A stretch of 64,000 nucleotides of DNA from Chromobacterium aquaticum (GTDB lineage Bacteria; Pseudomonadota; Gammaproteobacteria; Burkholderiales; Chromobacteriaceae), in contig NZ_JAJOHW010000093.1 in the NCBI RefSeq assembly GCF_021129195.1, positions 1 to 64,000 of the forward strand, written 5' to 3'. Under the pieces are notes generated by a model. It searched no databases. It was not told where the DNA came from and was given only the letters and a program-made list of their open reading frames with translations. Shown piece by piece: positions 12,680-21,098 of this stretch (position 1 is the stretch's first letter; each line of letters opens with the position of its first letter). Both the position numbers and the translations under genes were made by a program.

Positions 12680-14014
12680 ATGAGCCGTAAATACTTTGGC
12701 ACCGATGGCGTGCGCGGCGAGGTCGGCCAGTTCCCGATCACGCCGGAATTCGTGATGAAACTGGGCTATGCCGCCGGTCGGGTGCTGGTGGACCACGATA
12801 AGGGGCATCGTCCGACGGTGCTGATAGGCAAGGACACCCGGATTTCCGGCTATATGCTGGAAGCCGCGCTGCAAGCCGGCTTTTCCGCCGCCGGCGTCAA
12901 TGTGCTGTTGACCGGCCCGCTGCCGACGCCGGGCATCGCCTACCTGACCCGCGCGCTGCGCCTGGAGGCCGGGGTAATGATCTCCGCCTCGCACAATCCC
13001 TTCCAGGATAACGGCATCAAGTTCTTCGCCGAAGGCGGCAAGAAGCTGGATGATGCGGTCGAACTGGAAATCGAGGCGATGCTGGAGCAGCCGATGGCGA
13101 CCAATCCCTCCGAGCAATTGGGCCGGGTGCGTCGCATCGAGGGCGCGGTGGAGCGCTACATCGAATTCTGCAAGAGCAGCTTCCCCAACGACCGCGATCT
13201 GAAGGGCTTGAAGCTGGTGGTGGATTGCGCCCACGGCGCCACCTATCACGTGGCGCCCAAGGTGTTCCACGAATTGGGCGCCGAGGTGGTGACCATAGGT
13301 GGCGAGCCGGATGGCTACAATATCAACGAGAAGGTGGGCGCCACCTATCCCAAGACCCTGCAAGTGGCGGTGCTGGAGCATCACGCCGATTACGGCATCG
13401 CGCTGGACGGCGACGGCGACCGCCTGATCATGGTGGACCGCGACGGCACGGTGTACGACGGCGACCAGCTGATCTACGTGATCGCCAAGGCGCGCGCGGC
13501 GGCCGGCAAGCTCAAGGGCGGCGTGGTGGGCACGGTGATGACCAATCTGGCGATGGAGCTGGCGCTGAACAAGCAGGGCGTGGCCTTTGGCCGCGCCAAG
13601 GTCGGCGACCGCTATGTATTGGAAATGCTGCACGGCCAGGGCTGGCAGGTGGGCGGCGAAGCTTCCGGCCACATCCTGTGCCTGGATTGCCATTCCACTG
13701 GCGACGGCATCATCTCCAGCCTGCAAGTACTGGCCAGCCTGACCGATCTGGGCATGAGCCTGGCCGATGCCTGCAGCGACTGGCAGCCTTATCCGCAGAC
13801 GCTGATCAATGTCCGTCATAATGGCTGCGACTGGAAGAGCGCGTCCGCGGCGCCGCTGGCCGCCGCCGAGCAGGCCTTGCAAGGCCGAGGCCGCGTGGTG
13901 TTGCGCCCGTCCGGCACCGAGCCGGTGGTGCGGGTGATGGTGGAGGCCGACGACAAGATCCTCGCCGATCAATGGGCGCAGACGATTGCGGAGGCGATTC
14001 GGCAAGTCGCTTGA
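12680..14014 (+). CDS. glmM: Phosphoglucosamine mutase
   Basis: Converts glucosamine-6-phosphate to glucosamine-1-phosphate for peptidoglycan and LPS precursors. 444 residues. Phosphoserine loop I-S-A-S-H-N-P with Ser104, metal-binding D-G-D-G-D-R in the middle of the protein, sugar-binding G-E-x-S-G-H, and the C-terminal phosphate-binding R-P-S-G-T-E-P are all present. ATG at 12680 behind a GAGAGAAA site. It follows folP by 78 bases and ends at a strong terminator. Confidence 0.97.
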   Translation: MSRKYFGTDGVRGEVGQFPITPEFVMKLGYAAGRVLVDHDKGHRPTVLIGKDTRISGYMLEAALQAGFSAAGVNVLLTGPLPTPGIAYLTRALRLEAGVMISASHNPFQDNGIKFFAEGGKKLDDAVELEIEAMLEQPMATNPSEQLGRVRRIEGAVERYIEFCKSSFPNDRDLKGLKLVVDCAHGATYHVAPKVFHELGAEVVTIGGEPDGYNINEKVGATYPKTLQVAVLEHHADYGIALDGDGDRLIMVDRDGTVYDGDQLIYVIAKARAAAGKLKGGVVGTVMTNLAMELALNKQGVAFGRAKVGDRYVLEMLHGQGWQVGGEASGHILCLDCHSTGDGIISSLQVLASLTDLGMSLADACSDWQPYPQTLINVRHNGCDWKSASAAPLAAAEQALQGRGRVVLRPSGTEPVVRVMVEADDKILADQWAQTIAEAIRQVA

Positions 14015-14048
14015 GCGCGACAGCCGGCGGCTGCCGGCATCAGCATGA

Positions 14049-14080
14049 AAACGCCAAACAATTTCTGTTTGGCGTTTTTT
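14049..14080 (+). terminator. Terminator of folP-glmM
   Basis: AAACGCCAAACA (14049-14060) pairs with its complement at 14066-14077, loop ATTTC, followed by a T run. Confidence 0.85.
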
Positions 14081-14161
14081 ATTGCCTGAATTTGGAAAGA
14101 AATGGAGCTTATTGTTTTTAAGCGAAACATACAGATAGTGACTTTGCGTGCAACTGTATCT

Positions 14162-14181
14162 AATGACATCTTTTTGTCATT
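14162..14181. promoter_or_regulatory. Palindrome in the promoter region of the secreted nuclease
   Basis: AATGACA (14162-14168), six bases, TGTCATT (14175-14181): a perfect 7+7 palindrome 50 bases before the nuclease gene and outside any terminator context. It could be an operator. The arms resemble PhoB half-sites but are inverted rather than direct, so a Pho box is not supported. Confidence 0.35.
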
Positions 14182-14230
14182 GCGCTCTGGTTAGAATCAG
14201 CGCTCCTTACGCTCGTGATGAAACCAGACC

Positions 14231-16174
14231 ATGAAAACAGCAAAAGCATTCAAGGCCTTGAGCCCGGTCGCCATGGCAGTGGCGCTGGCGGTTCCGGCCT
14301 TGGCTCAGGCCGCCTGTGGCGCCGCCGGCGCCACCCTGATCCATGATGTGCAGGGCCGCGTCGTCGGCAGCCCGCTACAAGGCAAGACCGTGACCGTGGA
14401 GGGCGTGGTCAGCGGCGCCTTCACCGGAACCGGCCAATTGCGTGGCTTCTATCTGCAAGAAGAGGCGCGGGACCAGGATGCAGACCCGGCCACCTCGGAA
14501 GGCATCTTCGTGTTTCTCGGCAATCTGGCCGCGCCGACGCTTAAACCCGGCGACGTGGTGCGCGTCACCGGCAAGGTGTCCGAGTACAGCCGCAAGGGCG
14601 ACGCCGCCAGCGAAACTCAGATCACTCCGGCCAGCATCGCCGCGGTGGAGCAGTGCGTCTACCGCGAGCCGCTGACCTACGCCAGCCTGCGCCTGCCGCT
14701 GCAATCCAGCGCCCAGCTGGAAGCGTTGGCCGGCATGGCGGTGAGGCTGGAAGGCCCGGTCTATGTCGCCGCCAATTACGACTACGGCCGCTATGGCGAA
14801 TTGACGCTGTCCAGCCAGCCGCGGTTGTGGACCGCGACCCAGCGTTTCCTGCCCGGCAGCGCCGAGGCCAAGGCGCTGAGCGAGGCCAATCAACTGGATA
14901 AGCTGACGCTGGACGACGGCCTGCAGATCCAGAACGCCAATGCCTGGCTGCCGGCGCCCGGCGGCTTGTCCGCCAGCCAGACCTTGCGCAGCGGTGATCG
15001 TCTGGATGGCGTGACCGGCGTGGTCAGCTACGCCTTCGGCAAATACCGGCTGCAGCCGCTGGCCGCGCCGCGCGCGGTGGCCAGCAATCCGCGTCCCGGC
15101 GCGCCCAAGCGCCTGCCGGAAAGCGTGCGTTTCGCCAGCTTCAATGTGCTCAATTTCTTCAATGGCGATGGCCAGGGCAAGGGCTTCCCGACGCCGCGCG
15201 GCGCCAAGACCCAGCAGGATTTCGAGCGTCAGCGAGCCAAGATCGTGGCGGCGATTCGTCAGTTGGACGCCGATGTGGTCGGACTGATGGAAATCGAGAA
15301 TGACGGCTTCGACCGCTATTCGGCGATCCAGGACCTGGTCAACGCCTTGAACCAGGGCCAGCCGCAGCCCAAGCAATACCGTTTCGCCAATCCCGGCCTG
15401 CCGCAGGTGGGCAGCGACGCGATCACCACCGGCCTGATCTACCGTCCGGCCACGGTGACGGCGGAGGGCAAGGCCGAGGTGAGGGTGATAGGCAATCCGC
15501 AGAAGAACCGGCCGGCATTGCTGCAGACCTTTGTGCTCGACGCCAAGAGCAAGAGCCGGGTTACCGTGGCGGTCAATCACCTGAAGTCCAAGGGCAGCAG
15601 CTGCGCCGACCAGGTGGTGGACGGCCAGTCCGACGTGGACAAGGGCGACGGCCAGGGCAATTGCAATCTGACCCGGGTGCAAGCAGTGCGCGATCTGATG
15701 GCCTGGTACGCCACCCGGCCGCAGCCCGGCCCCAACGATGGCATGCTGCTGCTGGGAGATATGAACTCCTACGCTAAGGAAGATCCGATCCGCGCGTTTG
15801 AAAGCGCCGGCTTCAACAATCTGCTGGCGCGCTGGAGCCGCGACGCCTATTCCTATGTGTTCAACGGCGAGTCCGGCAATCTGGACCACGCCTTGGCCGA
15901 CAAGGCGCTGAGTTCCATGGTGCTGGCCGCGGGGGAGTGGCACATCAACGCCGACGAGCCGACGGCGCTGGAGTACAGCAGCGAGTTCAAGAGCGCGGAA
16001 CAGCAGCAGAAGTACTATGCGGCGGATGCCTATCGTTCCTCCGACCATGATCCCTTGTACGTCGATGTGGCGCGCCGCGGCAACGCGGTGGCGGCGGCGG
16101 ACGAGGGTGGGCTGCTCATGCTGCTGGGCCTTGGCGCGGTGGCAGCGATGGCGGCGTGGCGCCGCAAGAGCTGA
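14231..16174 (+). CDS. Secreted ExeM/NucH-type endonuclease/exonuclease/phosphatase-family nuclease with GlyGly-CTERM-like tail
   Basis: Predicted extracellular or surface DNase, 647 residues. It has a Sec signal peptide (cleavage likely after Ala27), an OB-fold-like region (about 30-290) and an endonuclease/exonuclease/phosphatase domain (about 295-610) with F-A-S-F-N-V-L-N-F, a metal-binding E-I-E-N, an N-H-x-K-S-K motif and a final S-S-D-H-D-P. The extreme C-terminus is Gly626-Gly627, a hydrophobic stretch (628-643) and Arg-Arg-Lys: the tripartite GlyGly-CTERM sorting signal. The next gene encodes the matching rhombosortase and overlaps by 19 bases. Type II secretion genes lie 12 kb upstream. 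Confidence 0.85.
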   Translation: MKTAKAFKALSPVAMAVALAVPALAQAACGAAGATLIHDVQGRVVGSPLQGKTVTVEGVVSGAFTGTGQLRGFYLQEEARDQDADPATSEGIFVFLGNLAAPTLKPGDVVRVTGKVSEYSRKGDAASETQITPASIAAVEQCVYREPLTYASLRLPLQSSAQLEALAGMAVRLEGPVYVAANYDYGRYGELTLSSQPRLWTATQRFLPGSAEAKALSEANQLDKLTLDDGLQIQNANAWLPAPGGLSASQTLRSGDRLDGVTGVVSYAFGKYRLQPLAAPRAVASNPRPGAPKRLPESVRFASFNVLNFFNGDGQGKGFPTPRGAKTQQDFERQRAKIVAAIRQLDADVVGLMEIENDGFDRYSAIQDLVNALNQGQPQPKQYRFANPGLPQVGSDAITTGLIYRPATVTAEGKAEVRVIGNPQKNRPALLQTFVLDAKSKSRVTVAVNHLKSKGSSCADQVVDGQSDVDKGDGQGNCNLTRVQAVRDLMAWYATRPQPGPNDGMLLLGDMNSYAKEDPIRAFESAGFNNLLARWSRDAYSYVFNGESGNLDHALADKALSSMVLAAGEWHINADEPTALEYSSEFKSAEQQQKYYAADAYRSSDHDPLYVDVARRGNAVAAADEGGLLMLLGLGAVAAMAAWRRKS

Positions 16175-16737
16175 AACCGGGGAGCATCGACGGCTGGCCA
16201 TGGCTGCTCGTCGTCGTCATGCTGCCGCTGGCCGCGCCCTGGGGCGCGGCGGCGCTGTCATGGCGCTTCGAGCCGTGGAACGCCGCGGAGTGGTGGCGGT
16301 TACTGAGTGGGGGCTGGGTGCACGCCGACGCGCGCCACGCCTGCCTCAATAGCGCGGCGCTGGCCTTGCTGGCATGGCTGGGGCGGGATAGAGCGCCGCT
16401 GCTGCTGACGCTGGCCTTGGCGGCGCCGCCGGCCATCGCCGCGATGCAATGGCTGTGGCCGGCGCCGCAGGCCTTCGTCGGCGCCTCCGGCCTGGTCTAC
16501 TGCTGGTGGGCGGCGCTGGCGCTGACCCAGCCGCGCTGGCGCGGCCTGTGGCTGGCCGTCTTGCTGGGGCGGCTGGCGTGGCAGAGCCTGTTCCCGCTTA
16601 GCTGGAGCGGCGGCGAACCGGTATTGGTATCGGCGCACTGGAGCGGCGCCGCCTTGGGTTTGCTGGCCGCTTGCGGCTGGCTTCAGTTATGGACGAGGCG
16701 CGGCACCCGCGGTGCCACCGCGCACATCAGCTCATAG
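16156..16737 (+). CDS. rrtA: Rhombosortase (rhomboid-family GlyGly-CTERM processing protease)
   Basis: Intramembrane serine protease that cleaves GlyGly-CTERM tails of type II secreted proteins. 193 residues, about six membrane helices. The features of the subfamily are visible: G-W-x-H-x-D-x-x-H-x-x-x-N at about 53-65, nucleophile Ser111 in V-G-A-S-G-L-V-Y, and the catalytic His161 in S-A-H-W-x-G. GTG start at 16156 overlaps the nuclease gene, suggesting translational coupling; an ATG at 16219 is an alternative but would cut into the first helix. Its end overlaps the convergent alr gene by 55 bases. Confidence 0.85.
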   Translation: MAPQELKPGSIDGWPWLLVVVMLPLAAPWGAAALSWRFEPWNAAEWWRLLSGGWVHADARHACLNSAALALLAWLGRDRAPLLLTLALAAPPAIAAMQWLWPAPQAFVGASGLVYCWWAALALTQPRWRGLWLAVLLGRLAWQSLFPLSWSGGEPVLVSAHWSGAALGLLAACGWLQLWTRRGTRGATAHISS

Positions 16738-17756
16738 CCCAGGGTGTCGGCGCCAGCCGCGACGCGTTCTATCGGCACTTGCGGGCCCCATAGTTCGACC
16801 CGGCTGCCGATGCCGGCCTGCGGCAGCTCGCTCAAATCCACCGCCAGCATGTCCATCGATACCCGGCCGACCGTGCCCGTCGGGTGGCCGTCCACCGCGA
16901 CCGGCGTGCCGTTGGCGGCGATGCGCGGATAGCCGTCGGCATAGCCGCAGGCGACGATGCCGATGCGCATCTCGCCTTCGGCCACCAGGCGGCGGCCGTA
17001 GCCGACGGCATCGCCGGCCGGCACCTTTTGCACCGCGATGACGCGGCTGCTCAGCGTCATCGCCGGACGCAGGCCCAGGCCGGCGGCATCGGTGTCGGCA
17101 AACGGCGAACTGCCGTAGAGCACGATGCCGGGGCGCACGATGGCGCCGTGGGTATGCGGGTGGCGGAACAGCGCGGCGGAGTTGGCGGCGCTGACCGGCA
17201 GACCGCTGGGCGCGATCAGCGGCTGGAAGCGCCCCCATTGTTCGGCGACGCCGTAGTCGTCGTCGGCGCTGGCGAAGTGAGTCATCAGGGCGTCGACGCG
17301 CGCGCCGGGCTGCGCGCGCAATTGCGCCAGCGCGGCGGCGGCTTCGGCCGGCGTGAAACCCAGCCGATTCATGCCGCTATTGATCTTGAGCCAGCAAGAA
17401 ACCGGCTGTTGGGCGGAACCTTTGGCCAGCCAGCTTATCTGTTGTTGGGAATGTACCGCGCCGCCCAGCCGGTAATGCGCCATCGCCGCGGCTTCCTCGG
17501 CGTCGAAAGCGCCTTCCAGCAGCACGATGTCCTGCTGGACGCCGGCTTGGCGCAGGCGGATGGCATCCTCGATATTGAGCAGGGCGAAGCCGTCGGCGAC
17601 ATCGGCCAAGGCCTGGACCGCGTCGAGCAGGCCATGGCCGTAGGCGTTGGCCTTGAGCACGGCGTAAGCCTTGGATTGCGGCGCCTGGGCACGGGACAGC
17701 AGGTAGTTGTGGCGGATGGCGGAGCGGTGGATTTCCACCTGGATAGGGCGAGTCAT
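16683..17756 (-). CDS. alr: Alanine racemase
   Basis: PLP enzyme making D-alanine for peptidoglycan. 357 residues. PLP Lys35 lies in A-V-L-K-A-N-A-Y-G-H-G, and the second catalytic Tyr is in the A-C-G-Y-A-D-G-Y-P-R region at about 255. The protein ends with the usual short beta domain. It is convergent with rrtA and overlaps its 3' end by 55 bases; the start at 17756 is divergent from the DedA gene. Confidence 0.96.
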   Translation of the reverse strand: MTRPIQVEIHRSAIRHNYLLSRAQAPQSKAYAVLKANAYGHGLLDAVQALADVADGFALLNIEDAIRLRQAGVQQDIVLLEGAFDAEEAAAMAHYRLGGAVHSQQQISWLAKGSAQQPVSCWLKINSGMNRLGFTPAEAAAALAQLRAQPGARVDALMTHFASADDDYGVAEQWGRFQPLIAPSGLPVSAANSAALFRHPHTHGAIVRPGIVLYGSSPFADTDAAGLGLRPAMTLSSRVIAVQKVPAGDAVGYGRRLVAEGEMRIGIVACGYADGYPRIAANGTPVAVDGHPTGTVGRVSMDMLAVDLSELPQAGIGSRVELWGPQVPIERVAAGADTLGYELMCAVAPRVPRLVHN

Positions 17757-17869
17757 GTCAAGAAAGTCTGCGTTGGAGGTGTGCTATTATAAGCCCCTGG
17801 TGATGTACCCCGATAACGCAGCCGCGCCAGGATCGTCCTGAACGGAGACATGGCGGCAAGCGGAATAAA

Positions 17870-18490
17870 ATGGACACTCTGCAAATACTTCTCGATTTTT
17901 TCACTGGCTACGGCTATTTCGCCGTGTTCACTGTGTTGCTGGTATGCGGTTTCGGCGTGCCGATTCCGGAAGACATCACCCTGGTGGCCGGAGGCATCAT
18001 CTCCGGCCTAGGCTATACCAATGTGCATTGGATGTTCGTGGTCGGCATGGCCGGCGTGCTGGCCGGCGACGGCATCATGTTCACCGCCGGGCGGGTGTTC
18101 GGCAACCGAGTGCTGAAATTCCGGCCCATCGCGCGCATCCTGACCCAGGAGCGCTTCGAGGCGGTGCAGGAGAAGTTCGAAAAATACGGCAATTGGGTGC
18201 TGTTCGTCGCCCGCTTCCTGCCGGGCCTGCGTTCCCCCATCTTCATCACCGCCGGCATGACACGGCGGGTGTCCTACTGGCGTTTCCTGGTGATGGACGG
18301 TTTCGCCGCGTTGATCTCGGTGCCGGTCTGGGTGTATCTAGGCTATTACGGCGCCGCCAATCGCGAGTGGCTGATGACCATGGTGCATCGCGGCCAGGCC
18401 GGCATCCTGGCGGTGGTGGCGGCCTTGCTGCTGGGCGTGGCCTTTGTCTGGATGCGCCGCCGGCGCCAGCATCAGTGCGTGAAGAAATAA
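17870..18490 (+). CDS. DedA family (SNARE-associated/VTT domain) membrane protein
   Basis: Inner-membrane protein of the DedA family; some members are undecaprenyl-phosphate or phospholipid translocases. 206 residues. Motifs F-x-G-x-P-I-P-E at about 26-34, the G-D-x-x-x-Y/F-x-x-G-R segment and F-x-R-x-x-P-G-x-R near 118-127 are present, with hydrophobic helices around them. The C-terminus ends in a short basic tail. It is divergent from alr. Exact substrate cannot be read from sequence. Confidence 0.88.
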   Translation: MDTLQILLDFFTGYGYFAVFTVLLVCGFGVPIPEDITLVAGGIISGLGYTNVHWMFVVGMAGVLAGDGIMFTAGRVFGNRVLKFRPIARILTQERFEAVQEKFEKYGNWVLFVARFLPGLRSPIFITAGMTRRVSYWRFLVMDGFAALISVPVWVYLGYYGAANREWLMTMVHRGQAGILAVVAALLLGVAFVWMRRRRQHQCVKK

Positions 18491-18506
18491 GCCAGCGCCA
18501 CCAATG

Positions 18507-18535
18507 AAAAAAGCTTCCCAGGGGAAGCTTTTTTT
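18507..18535. terminator. Bidirectional terminator between the DedA and FKBP genes
   Basis: AAGCTTCCC (18511-18519) pairs with GGGAAGCTT (18522-18530), with A and T runs on the outside, so it works for both convergent genes. Confidence 0.8.
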
Positions 18536-18556
18536 ACGTCCTTGCGTGGTTGGGGT

Positions 18557-18883
18557 TCAACCCACTTGCAGCAGTTCCACTTCGAATACCAGAGTGGCAT
18601 TGGGCGGAATCACGCCGCCGGCGCCACGCGCGCCATAGCCCAGTTCGGCCGGGATGGTCAGCTTGCGTTTGCCGCCCACCTTCATGCCGAGCACGCCCTG
18701 GTCCCAGCCCTTGATCACATAGCCGGCGCCCAGCGGGAAGCTGAACGGCTGGAAGCGGTCCTTGCTGGAGTCGAACTTGGTGCCGTCGGTCAGCCAGCCG
18801 GTGTAATGCACGGTGACTTCCTGGCCGCTGACGGCTTCCGCGCCGTCGCCGATTGCCAGTTCTTCAATAATCAGTTCGCTCAT
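18557..18883 (-). CDS. FKBP-type peptidyl-prolyl cis-trans isomerase
   Basis: Single-domain FKBP of 108 residues, no signal peptide, so cytoplasmic. The hallmark residues are visible: V-H-Y-T-G-W-L at about 25-31, F-D-S-S, V-I-x-G-W-D-Q-G-V-x-G-M at about 54-65, and G-Y-G-x-x-G-x-G-x-x-I-P-P-N-A. It catalyses proline isomerisation in protein folding. Monocistronic, ending at a shared terminator. Confidence 0.93.
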   Translation of the reverse strand: MSELIIEELAIGDGAEAVSGQEVTVHYTGWLTDGTKFDSSKDRFQPFSFPLGAGYVIKGWDQGVLGMKVGGKRKLTIPAELGYGARGAGGVIPPNATLVFEVELLQVG

Positions 18884-19054
18884 TGGAATTCCTTTCGCGG
18901 ATGCGCGGGATGGGGCCGGGCCAAGGCGGCCGGGCGCGGCCCCGTGCTAATCGGCGGATTATAGCAGCCGGATGGCCAGCTTGTGTTTTGCATCGCGTGG
19001 GGTATAACGGAATGGATGCGGGGCTGCTCGCACCATACCTGAGGGGGACTTGCC

Positions 19055-19837
19055 ATGGACGTGACTCACGATATCCCGCGCGACCGCCCGGTTGCGCGCA
19101 AAGTGGAAACCCTGCGGCCGCTGCAGTGGCTGAAAAAAGGCTTCCGCGATTTCCAGAAAGCGCCGGCCGACTGCCTGTTCTACGGCGCGGTGTTCGTGCT
19201 GATGGGCTATCTGCTGACCTTGTATTCCGAGCATTCGCCGGAATTGATCATCACCTTCGCCACCATCTTCCTGCTGGCCGGCCCCTTCCTGGCGATAGGC
19301 TTGTACGATATCGCCAAGCAGATGGAGGCCTTCGACGGCCACGGCCGGGTCAAGCTGGCGCACAGCATGTCCGCCTGGCGAGTGAACCTGCCGGCCTTCA
19401 CCTTGTACGCGGCCTTGCTGGCGGTGCTGGTGTTCGGCTGGTTCCGCGTGTCCTTGCTGATGTTCGCGCTGTTCTACGACACCGCTGCGCTGCCATCCTT
19501 GAACGATATCGTCGTCAATGCGTTCAACCCGGATAATATCGTCTTCCTGGTCGCCTATTTCGCGGTCGGCTTTCTGTTTGCCCAAGTGGTGTTTTCGGTC
19601 AGCGTGGTGTCCATCCCGCTGATGCTGGACAAGGAAGTCGATACCGTCACCGCGATGATCGCCAGCGTGCAGGCGGTGCTGAAGAATGTGCTGACGATGG
19701 GGATATGGGCGGCTATCATTGTGGCGCTGAGCGCGGTGGGCTTCGTGACCTATTTTCTCGGTCTGATCATCATCATGCCGGTGTTGGCGCTGGCCAGCTG
19801 GCATGCTTACCGCGATTTGATCACCTTCGAGAGATGA
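19055..19837 (+). CDS. DUF2189 integral membrane protein
   Basis: 260-residue membrane protein matching the DUF2189 (COG5473-like) family of unknown function: a charged N-terminus of about 25 residues with the R-P-L-x-W-L-x-x-G-x-x-D-F pattern, then about six membrane segments. ATG at 19055 with a strong GAGGGGG site. The next gene starts 11 bases after its stop, so the two are likely cotranscribed. No function can be assigned. Confidence 0.75.
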   Translation: MDVTHDIPRDRPVARKVETLRPLQWLKKGFRDFQKAPADCLFYGAVFVLMGYLLTLYSEHSPELIITFATIFLLAGPFLAIGLYDIAKQMEAFDGHGRVKLAHSMSAWRVNLPAFTLYAALLAVLVFGWFRVSLLMFALFYDTAALPSLNDIVVNAFNPDNIVFLVAYFAVGFLFAQVVFSVSVVSIPLMLDKEVDTVTAMIASVQAVLKNVLTMGIWAAIIVALSAVGFVTYFLGLIIIMPVLALASWHAYRDLITFER

Positions 19838-19848
19838 CTGAATAGCTG

Positions 19849-20799
19849 ATGACCCACTCCGTCGTATTTCTTGACCGGGACAGCTTGCCTGTCCCGGTTC
19901 CGCTTCTGCCGTTCCCGGCCGAGTACCATGAATTCCCGTCCACCAGCGTCGAAGACGCGGCGATGAATTGCTCGGGCGCCGACATCGTCATCAGCAATAA
20001 GGTACCACTGCGCCGCGACACGCTGGAACAGTTGCCGGGCCTGAAACTGGTGGCCATCGCCGCCACCGGTTACAACCATGTCGATCTGGACGCCTGTCGC
20101 GAACTGGGCATCGCGGTATGCAATATCCGCAACTATGGCGATGACACCGTGGCCGAGCACGCGTTGACGCTGATGCTGGCGCTGGCCAAGAATCTGCCGG
20201 CTTATCAGCGCGACGTTGCCGCCGGCATCTGGCAGCAGTCGCGGCAGTTCTGCCATTTTGGCGCGCCGATCCGCGATTTGCGCGGCGCGACGCTGGGCAT
20301 CATCGGCGCGGGCGGCATCGGACGGCGCTTGGGTGAACTGGCCGCCGCGCTGGGCATGCGGGTCTTGTTCGCCGAGCGCAAGGGCGCCAGCGAAGTCAGA
20401 CCCGGCTATGCGGCTTTCGCCGCGGTGCTGGCGCAGGCCGACGTGATTTCGCTGCATTGCCCGCTGAGCGAGGAAACGCGCGATTTGATCGCGCAGCCGG
20501 AGTTGATTGCGATGAAACCCGGTGCTCTATTGATCAATACCGCTCGCGGGGGGCTGGTCAACGAGGCGGATCTGGTGGCCGCGCTGAAATACGGGCAACT
20601 GGGTGGCGCGGGTGTTGACGTGCTCAGTGAGGAGCCGCCGGTGAACGGTAATCCCTTGCTGAAGACCCGCCTGCCCAATCTGATTGTGACACCGCATATC
20701 AGCTGGGCCAGCCGGCAGGCGATGGAGCGGCTGGCCGCGCAATTGGTGGAGAATATCGGCGCCTTCGTGGCTGGGGAATCGCGCAACCGCCTGGTTTGA
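19849..20799 (+). CDS. D-isomer-specific 2-hydroxyacid dehydrogenase (hydroxypyruvate/glycerate dehydrogenase-like)
   Basis: NAD(P)-dependent reduction of a 2-oxoacid, 316 residues. Rossmann motif G-I-I-G-A-G-G-I-G-R at about 147-156, catalytic Arg in N-T-A-R-G-G-L-V, Glu in the S-E-E-P-P-V region, and His in T-P-H-I-S-W. The substrate is not certain; the general form is that of HprA-type glycerate dehydrogenases. Start ATG 19849, just after the DUF2189 gene, and a terminator follows. Confidence 0.85.
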   Translation: MTHSVVFLDRDSLPVPVPLLPFPAEYHEFPSTSVEDAAMNCSGADIVISNKVPLRRDTLEQLPGLKLVAIAATGYNHVDLDACRELGIAVCNIRNYGDDTVAEHALTLMLALAKNLPAYQRDVAAGIWQQSRQFCHFGAPIRDLRGATLGIIGAGGIGRRLGELAAALGMRVLFAERKGASEVRPGYAAFAAVLAQADVISLHCPLSEETRDLIAQPELIAMKPGALLINTARGGLVNEADLVAALKYGQLGGAGVDVLSEEPPVNGNPLLKTRLPNLIVTPHISWASRQAMERLAAQLVENIGAFVAGESRNRLV

Positions 20800-20817
20800 G
20801 GTGGAGCGGGGTGAAAG

Positions 20818-20841
20818 AGTCGGCGTCATGCCGGCTTTTTT
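20818..20841 (+). terminator. Terminator of the DUF2189-dehydrogenase unit
   Basis: AGTCGGC (20818-20824), loop GTCAT, GCCGGCT (20830-20836) with one T-G pair, then a T run. Transcription from upstream should end here, before the AT-rich stretch that follows. Confidence 0.7.
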
Positions 20842-20940
20842 ATGGGCGATATTTTAAACGTATAGTTTATATAAATGATTTTATAATTTATTTGTTGTTA
20901 ACTATTTAAAAACAATTTGCAATATGTTTAATATGAGAAT

Positions 20941-21026
20941 AGGATGATGTTGCTCTTCTGGCTCTGCCAGTATGAGCTGCCCCGCTTGATCGCCGTGGAG
21001 GGTTTCCCCCCACGGCTCTTTTTTTG
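20941..21026 (+). ncRNA. Candidate small RNA with own promoter and terminator
   Basis: A 299-base gap without a gene holds a sharply AT-rich block (about 20851-20940) with a TAATAT -10 element at 20929-20934, then about 85 bases of mixed sequence ending in an intrinsic terminator: stem 20992-20998 with 21010-21016, inner GGG/CCC pairs, and seven Ts at 21019-21025. Upstream transcription is already stopped at 20818-20841, so this terminator needs its own transcript. A short open frame starts at 20944 but runs through the terminator hairpin, arguing against a peptide. The -35 is weak, and I do not recognise a known RNA family. Confidence 0.5.
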
Positions 21027-21045
21027 CCTGAAGCTCGCGCCAATG

Positions 21046-21074
21046 CCACACGCCCGGCAGGGCCGGGCGTGTGG
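21046..21074. repeat. Perfect 13-bp inverted repeat downstream of the DUF1841 gene
   Basis: Arms 21046-21058 and 21062-21074 with a three-base loop; very GC rich, no T run on either strand. It lies 25 bases past the 3' end of the minus-strand DUF1841 gene and may stabilise its mRNA or be a REP-like element. Confidence 0.45.
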
Positions 21075-21098
21075 GTGAGGCTGGGGGCCGGCTTCGCT

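Noticed and set aside
14140-14181. Pho box upstream of the secreted nuclease
   Set aside because: The TGTCAT-like arms are inverted and six bases apart, whereas PhoB sites are direct repeats with 11-base periodicity.
20944-21070. Short open frame starting ATGATGTTG inside the candidate sRNA
   Set aside because: It reads through the terminator stem and T run and resembles no protein; a noncoding RNA explains the layout better.
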